A stretch of DNA of 64,000 nt, taken from positions 248,001 to 312,000 of the forward strand of contig CM082592.2 of NCBI GenBank assembly GCA_040954595.2, in the 5' to 3' direction. Made by a program: the position numbers and the translations under genes. The notes beneath the pieces were generated by a model that saw nothing but the letters and a program-made list of their open reading frames with translations, did no database searches and was not told the origin of the DNA. This document shows, one piece after another, positions 59,807-64,000 of this stretch. Position 1 is the first letter of the stretch. The number at the start of each line of letters is the position of its first letter. The stretch comes from Balanoglossus misakiensis. Taxonomy: Eukaryota; Hemichordata.

Positions 59807-60142
59807 TATGGAGAAGTGAGAGATTTACTCCAGAAGGATCACGTGACGGAAACTCTTACCCTATCAGAGTTGACTTTGTTTCCCGCCAAACTTTATACTT
59901 GTAGCAGATTTATTGTAATTTTTGAGTGTTTGCTCCGGCGTTCGTGGGACTTATATATAACCCAGTTTTGGCGCTTTCGTGCAGCTTTTTGTAAGGAGCT
60001 CTGTGGTGTTACTTTGTTGTTGGATTCAGATGGTAATAAACCAGTGTTTTACATAGCATTGTATCGTTCGCTTCTTTTCCGACGTCAGTATACTCGAACC
60101 ACCTCCCGGGAGTATTGATCACTGCCACGATACTTCCCCACA
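59807..60142 (+). repeat. 3' LTR of the BEL/Pao element
   Basis: 336 bp matching the 5' LTR with about eight substitutions clustered in the last third. It has TATATATA near 59,952-59,959 and AATAAA at 60,035-60,040. It ends CTTCCCCACA, and satellite resumes with ATTTGGTCAAAATGG. Confidence 0.92.
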
Positions 60143-60756
60143 ATTTGGTCAAAATGGTAAATTTTTGAAAATTACAAAAATACCCGTTTTCTACATTTTC
60201 GAAAATCTGATGGAGTATAAAATGCTCTTCGTATGTATATATCGATACAAATTCCACAAAAGACAGTCTAATATGGCTCACTGCAGACAAAATTGCGTTT
60301 TACAAAATTTTCCTTGAAAATGTCATTTTTAGAAAAAAAAATAAAAAAAACCTTTGTTCTTCGAATTTGGTGCCCTGATCATATATGACATGTTGATTGT
60401 ATGTTAAAACTTTCGACCACTCCAAAAATGCAGAGATATTGACGGAATTCAAGAAAAAATAGCCATTTTGGCCATATTTTGACAAAAATGGTAAATTTTT
60501 AAAAAATCATAAAAAATTAACTCTTTTCTTCATTTTCGGAAATATTATGGAGCATGAAGTGTCGTTCTCTGTAAAAAGTGCTGCAAATTCCAGAAAAGGC
60601 AGTATAATTTGAATCACCCAAGACAAAATTACCATTTTCGACTTTTTTTCGGAAAATTGTCTTTTTTACAAAATAAATAAGAATAAATTCTTTTCTTAGT
60701 TTCAAACGGGTAGAGATACTTTCCACACGGGTTTTCTAACATTGAATTCCTGTTCA

Positions 60757-62648
60757 TCAACTCAGATTTCCTACAGCATAAGTCGACTAAAACCCTGACA
60801 CTCTAGAGCAGAAACAGTTGCACACTAGTAACTTTGAACAAGTCGATTTTTCTACGGCCTGGCTCGGCTAAATCTCCGTCACAACATGACAGACACTAGC
60901 GTACGTTAGCAAAGGTGATCAAGTCAGATTTTCTACGGCATGGCTTGGATAAAGCCCAGGCACTCTAGAGCAGAAACACGCGTACAGAGACCACGTTGAT
61001 CAAGTCTGATCTCCTACGGCTTGGCTCGACTAAAACCCAGGCACACTATGACAGACACTAGCGTTCGTTAGCAACGTTGATCAAGTCAGATTTCCTACGG
61101 CATGGCTTGGCTAAAGCCCTGGCACTCTAGAGCAGAAACACGCGTACAGAGACCACGTTGATCTACTCACATTTCCTTCGGCCAGGCACGGCTGATGCCC
61201 CGGCACTATATATAGGACACAGACTGGCGTAAGTTAACAACGGTAATCACGTCGGGTTTCCTACGGCCTGGTTTAGCTGAAGCCCCGGCACTCTAGAGCA
61301 GAAACAGGCGTACATTGACCACGATGATCAAGTCAGATCTCCTACGGCCTGGCTCGACTAAAACTCCGGCAAACCATGACAGACACTAGCGTTTGTTAGC
61401 AACGTTGATCAAGTCGGAATTCCTTCGGCCTGGCTCTGCAAAAGACCCGACACTCTTGTACAAAGATGTCGACTAAGTCGGGCAAACCGAAGAGGGAAAG
61501 TCACAGCGGGTCTACACTCGACATTTGTTCGGGTAGGACTGCATTATTACCTGTCAATTTATAGAGAAAGCCCGAATTTAACCAGGGCGTTTCAAACACC
61601 GACGTTAGTTGGGGGCACGGCCTGCAGTACTGCCGGGTAAGCTGACATCGGCGTACCGCATATAATGTAGGTGGGGGGGGGGGGACAGAACGGTTCAATA
61701 CTACATTTCTTAGATATCAGCTAATTTTGGACAATCATCTAACATCTAAATCATTTTTTCATATTTGGATATCTGATGATGTATGAAATTTCCATTATAT
61801 GTAAAAATGGTGCTGATTATAAAAAATGCACTCTGAATGAGCTGATTTAATACCAAATTACGTTTTATTCGTTTTTGCACCTAAAAGGTCATTTTTAGGC
61901 AAAACATTCTTTATTTTTTTAATTCGGTGGCCAGATCATATATAAAGAATTGCTTGTTTGTTAAAAGTTTTGATGACTTTTAAAAGCAGTGACACTGGCG
62001 GCATTCAACACGAAAATAACAATTTTAGCCACAATTTGGTCAAAATGGTAAATTTTTGAAAATTACAAAAAATACCTGTTTTCTATATCTCGGAAATCTG
62101 ATGGAGTATAGAATGCTCTTCGTATGTATATATCGATACAAATTCCACAAAAGACCGTCTAATTTGGCTCACTGCAGACAAAATTGCGTTTTACCAAATT
62201 TTCCTTGAAAATGTCATTTTTAGAAAAAAAAATAAAAAAACCTTTGTTCTTCGAATTTTGTGCCGCGATCATATATGACATGTTGATCGTATGTTAAAAC
62301 TTTCGACCACTCCAAAAATGCAGAGATATTGACGGAATTCAAGAAAAAATAGCCATTTTGGCCATATTTTGACAAAAATGGTAAATTTTTATAAAATCAT
62401 AAAAAATTAACTCTTTTCTTCATTTTCGGAAATATTATGGATCATGAAGTGTCGTTCTCTTGTAGAAAGTGCTGCAAATTCCAGAAAAGGCGGTATAATT
62501 TGAATCACCCAAGACAAAATTACCATTTTCGACTTTTTTTTCGAAAAATTGTATTGTTTTCGAAATAAATAAGAATAAATTCTTTTCTTAGTTTCAAACG
62601 GGTAGAGATACTTTCCACACGGGTTTTCTAACATTGAATTCCCGTTCA
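60757..62648 (+). repeat. Satellite unit 15
   Basis: Length 1,892 bp. The G-run at 61,673-61,684 is preceded by GT. Edge-type variants plus several private substitutions. Confidence 0.92.
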
Positions 62649-63443
62649 TCAACTCAGATTTCCTACAGCATAAGTCGGCTAAAACCCTGACACTCTAGAG
62701 CAGAAACAGTTGCACACTGGTAACGTTGAACAAGTCGATTTTTCTACGGCCTGGCTCGGCTAAATCTCCGTCACAATATGACAGACACTAGCGTACGTTA
62801 GCAACGGTGATCAAGTCAGATTTTCTACGGCATGGCTTGGATAAAGCCCCGGCACTCTAGAGCAGAAACACGCGTACAGAGACCACGTTGATCAAGTCTG
62901 ATCTCCTACGGCTTGGCTCGACTAAAACCCCGGCACACTATGACAGACACTAGCGTTCGTAAGCAACGTTGATCAAGTCAGATTTCCTACGGCATGGCTT
63001 GGCTAAAGCCCTGGCACTATAGAGCAGAAACACGCGTACAGAGACCACGTTGATCTACTCAAATTTCCTTCGGCCTGGCACGGCTGATGCCCCGGCACTA
63101 TATATAGGACACAGACTGGCGTAAGTTAACAACGGTAATCACGTCGGGTTTCCTACGGCCTGGCTCAGCTGAAGCCCCGGCACTCTAGAGCAGAAACAGG
63201 CGTACATTGACCACGTTGATCAAGTCAGATTTCCTACGGCGTGACTCGGCTGGTGCACCGGCTCTATATGACACAGACTGGCGTAAGTTATCAACGGTGA
63301 TTACGTCGGATTTCCTACGGCCTGGTTTAGTTGAAGCCCCGGCACTTTAGAGCGGAAACACGCGTACATTGACCACGATGATCAAGTCATATCTCCTACG
63401 GCCTGGCTCGACTAAAACCCCGGCACACCATGACAGACACTAG
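62649..63443 (+). repeat. Satellite unit 16, partial
   Basis: Only the monomer array is present. It stops at GACAGACACTAG, where a non-LTR element begins. Confidence 0.9.
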
Positions 63444-64000
63444 AGGGCGCTGTACGTTCGCAACCCACGGATTGTGTTTGTCTTCGCTCCATAGTGCTAC
63501 GTATATTTTGCGACTTTGCAAGTAAGTTTCGCGTTTAAGAATCCACTGTGTGGACTTCGAACTATTTTCTGAGCTGTGAACGAGATTAGACGGTGATTGG
63601 CAGTACAGGAAGCGGAATCTCGTGACATTCCAGTTGTTAGCTGAGTCACCAGTGAAATTAGATTTTTCAACATGGCCGCTGCCCGAGTCGTGGTTGATGA
63701 CGTCAAGCCAATCTTCATGGTGCTGAATGAAATCCATAGAAAGAGCAGAGATGATTACTTGACGGAGGAAGAGGTATACTTAGCTGCAGCGTCAGTTATA
63801 GACGCAAACAACCTAAGATGCATTCAGTTTTCGAGGGGTGTTTGCCGAATCTATTTGAATGGACAACCTGAGAGAGCCAAGCTTCTGTGTACAGGTATTA
63901 CCGTCCGAAACCAGCAGGTGCGGCTTCATGAAACGAACCCCTTTGTGAGACGTCATGAAGGAATTAGGCTCACTGTAAAGGGTTTGCCATACTCAGCGGA
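63444..64000 (+). mobile_element. 5' end of a non-LTR retrotransposon, runs off the window
   Basis: Satellite stops at CACTAG and a new sequence begins AGGGCGCTGTACG. A 5' leader of about 228 bp precedes the ORF at 63,672. Because the leader and start codon are present, the 5' end looks complete. The 3' end and any target duplication are outside the window. Confidence 0.6.
63672..64000 (+). CDS. ORF1-like protein of a non-LTR element, partial
   Basis: An open frame runs from ATG at 63,672 (context AACATGG) to the window end, 109 codons with no stop. It begins MAAARVVVDDVKPIFMVLNE, includes YLNGQPERAKLLCTG and reaches EGIRLTVKGLPYSA. The layout, about 95 residues then an R-x-TVKGLP segment, resembles ORF1 proteins of L1/Tx1-group LINEs and related Gag-like CCHC proteins, in which an RRM-like domain begins with I/V-T-V-x-G-L/V-P. 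These bind element RNA. A host gene with a CCHC domain is an alternative. The position, starting cleanly inside a satellite monomer, favours a transposon. Confidence 0.5.
   Translation, partial: MAAARVVVDDVKPIFMVLNEIHRKSRDDYLTEEEVYLAAASVIDANNLRCIQFSRGVCRIYLNGQPERAKLLCTGITVRNQQVRLHETNPFVRRHEGIRLTVKGLPYSA

Larger units (their letters stand above)
53634..60142 (+). mobile_element. BEL/Pao LTR retrotransposon
   Basis: A 6.5-kb element inserted in the AT-rich half of satellite unit 14. LTRs of 336-338 bp flank a primer-binding site, a Gag-Pol region in the BEL/Pao order (gag, protease, RT, RNase H, integrase) and a purine-rich tract. Satellite ATTT/AATTT lies on both sides, consistent with a 4-5 bp target duplication. 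The two LTRs differ at about 8 of 336 positions (about 2.4%), so it is fairly young. The coding region has three nonsense codons and one frameshift, so this copy is not autonomous as it stands. Confidence 0.93.
52196..60756 (+). repeat. Satellite unit 14, interrupted by a BEL/Pao element
   Basis: About 2,050 bp of satellite around the insertion 53,634-60,142. G-run 53,271-53,281. It returns to edge-type variants (GAATGAGCTG, CATTCAACACG, GCCTGGTTT). Confidence 0.9.
15365..63443. repeat. Complex satellite array, 16 unit copies
   Basis: Head-to-tail tandem array, broken only by inserted retroelements; about 33.5 kb is satellite. Unit order: a GC-richer half of ~81-bp monomers; a ~240-bp unique block (from GACCCGACACTC to ATATAATGTA); a G-run of 10-14; then a ~950-bp AT-rich half ending GAATTCCCGTTCA. 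Boundaries, set at the TCAACTCAG that opens the GC-richer half, fall at 17,121, 19,064, 21,022, 28,042, 33,835, 35,731, 40,237, 41,354, 44,388, 46,934, 48,051, 49,162, 52,196, 60,757 and 62,649. All copies have the same orientation. No conserved long ORF, tRNA or rRNA is seen. Confidence 0.95.

Noticed and set aside
15365-63443. CRISPR array
   Set aside because: The regular ~81-bp repeats have no constant-repeat/variable-spacer pattern, the monomers are contiguous, and the genome is eukaryotic.
1-64000. tRNA and rRNA genes
   Set aside because: I scanned by eye for A/B-box pairs, cloverleaf-like stems and conserved rRNA blocks and saw none. A covariance-model search was not possible here.

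Overview
The window is animal nuclear DNA. It holds interrupted genes, non-LTR and BEL/Pao retroelements, MITE-like DNA transposons, microsatellites and a large satellite array. Nothing looks prokaryotic. Frequent poly-G/poly-C tracts, CR1- and L1/Tx1-type LINEs and a BEL/Pao element would fit a marine invertebrate such as an amphioxus, hemichordate, echinoderm or mollusc. I cannot name the species from sequence alone.

Left arm (1 to about 15,365): compound microsatellites (142-650); a 91-bp minisatellite with a duplicated three-unit block (689-1,870); a cluster of diverged ~285-bp tandem repeats (about 2,050-4,200); two nested TIR DNA elements, each flanked by a TTA target duplication (6,115-7,777, containing 6,411-7,158); several fold-back elements; two LINE fragments; and a candidate host gene on the minus strand, read as four small exons between 14,217 and 12,548. 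That gene is too finely split to show as long ORFs.

Right part (about 15,365-63,443): one head-to-tail array of a complex satellite in 16 unit copies, with a typical length near 1.9-2.0 kb. Each unit has a GC-richer half and an AT-rich half. The GC-richer half is built of ~81-bp monomers alternating between two classes, so the basic repeat is a ~163-bp dimer, and three dimers make a 490-bp higher-order repeat. A ~240-bp non-repeated block and a 10-14 bp G-run join it to the AT-rich half, which is itself three diverged ~330-bp subunits. Unit length varies through the number of 490-bp repeats. Three copies are truncated to ~1.1 kb by one shared deletion. A 6.7-kb multi-unit block is tandemly duplicated (37,891-44,587 and 44,588-52,395), with a visible chimeric breakpoint.

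Four retroelements sit inside the satellite: a degraded minus-strand L1/Tx1-like LINE (23,111-27,713) with 44-bp flanking duplications; a plus-strand CR1-group LINE (29,001-32,398); a 6.5-kb BEL/Pao LTR retrotransposon (53,634-60,142); and the 5' end of another non-LTR element whose ORF1 starts at 63,672 and runs off the window. All four carry breaks or are incomplete. The satellite is non-coding as far as can be seen, and the short ORFs repeated in each unit are by-products of its homogenisation. The overall picture is a pericentromeric- or heterochromatin-like satellite block next to a small stretch of euchromatin. This is an inference from structure only.
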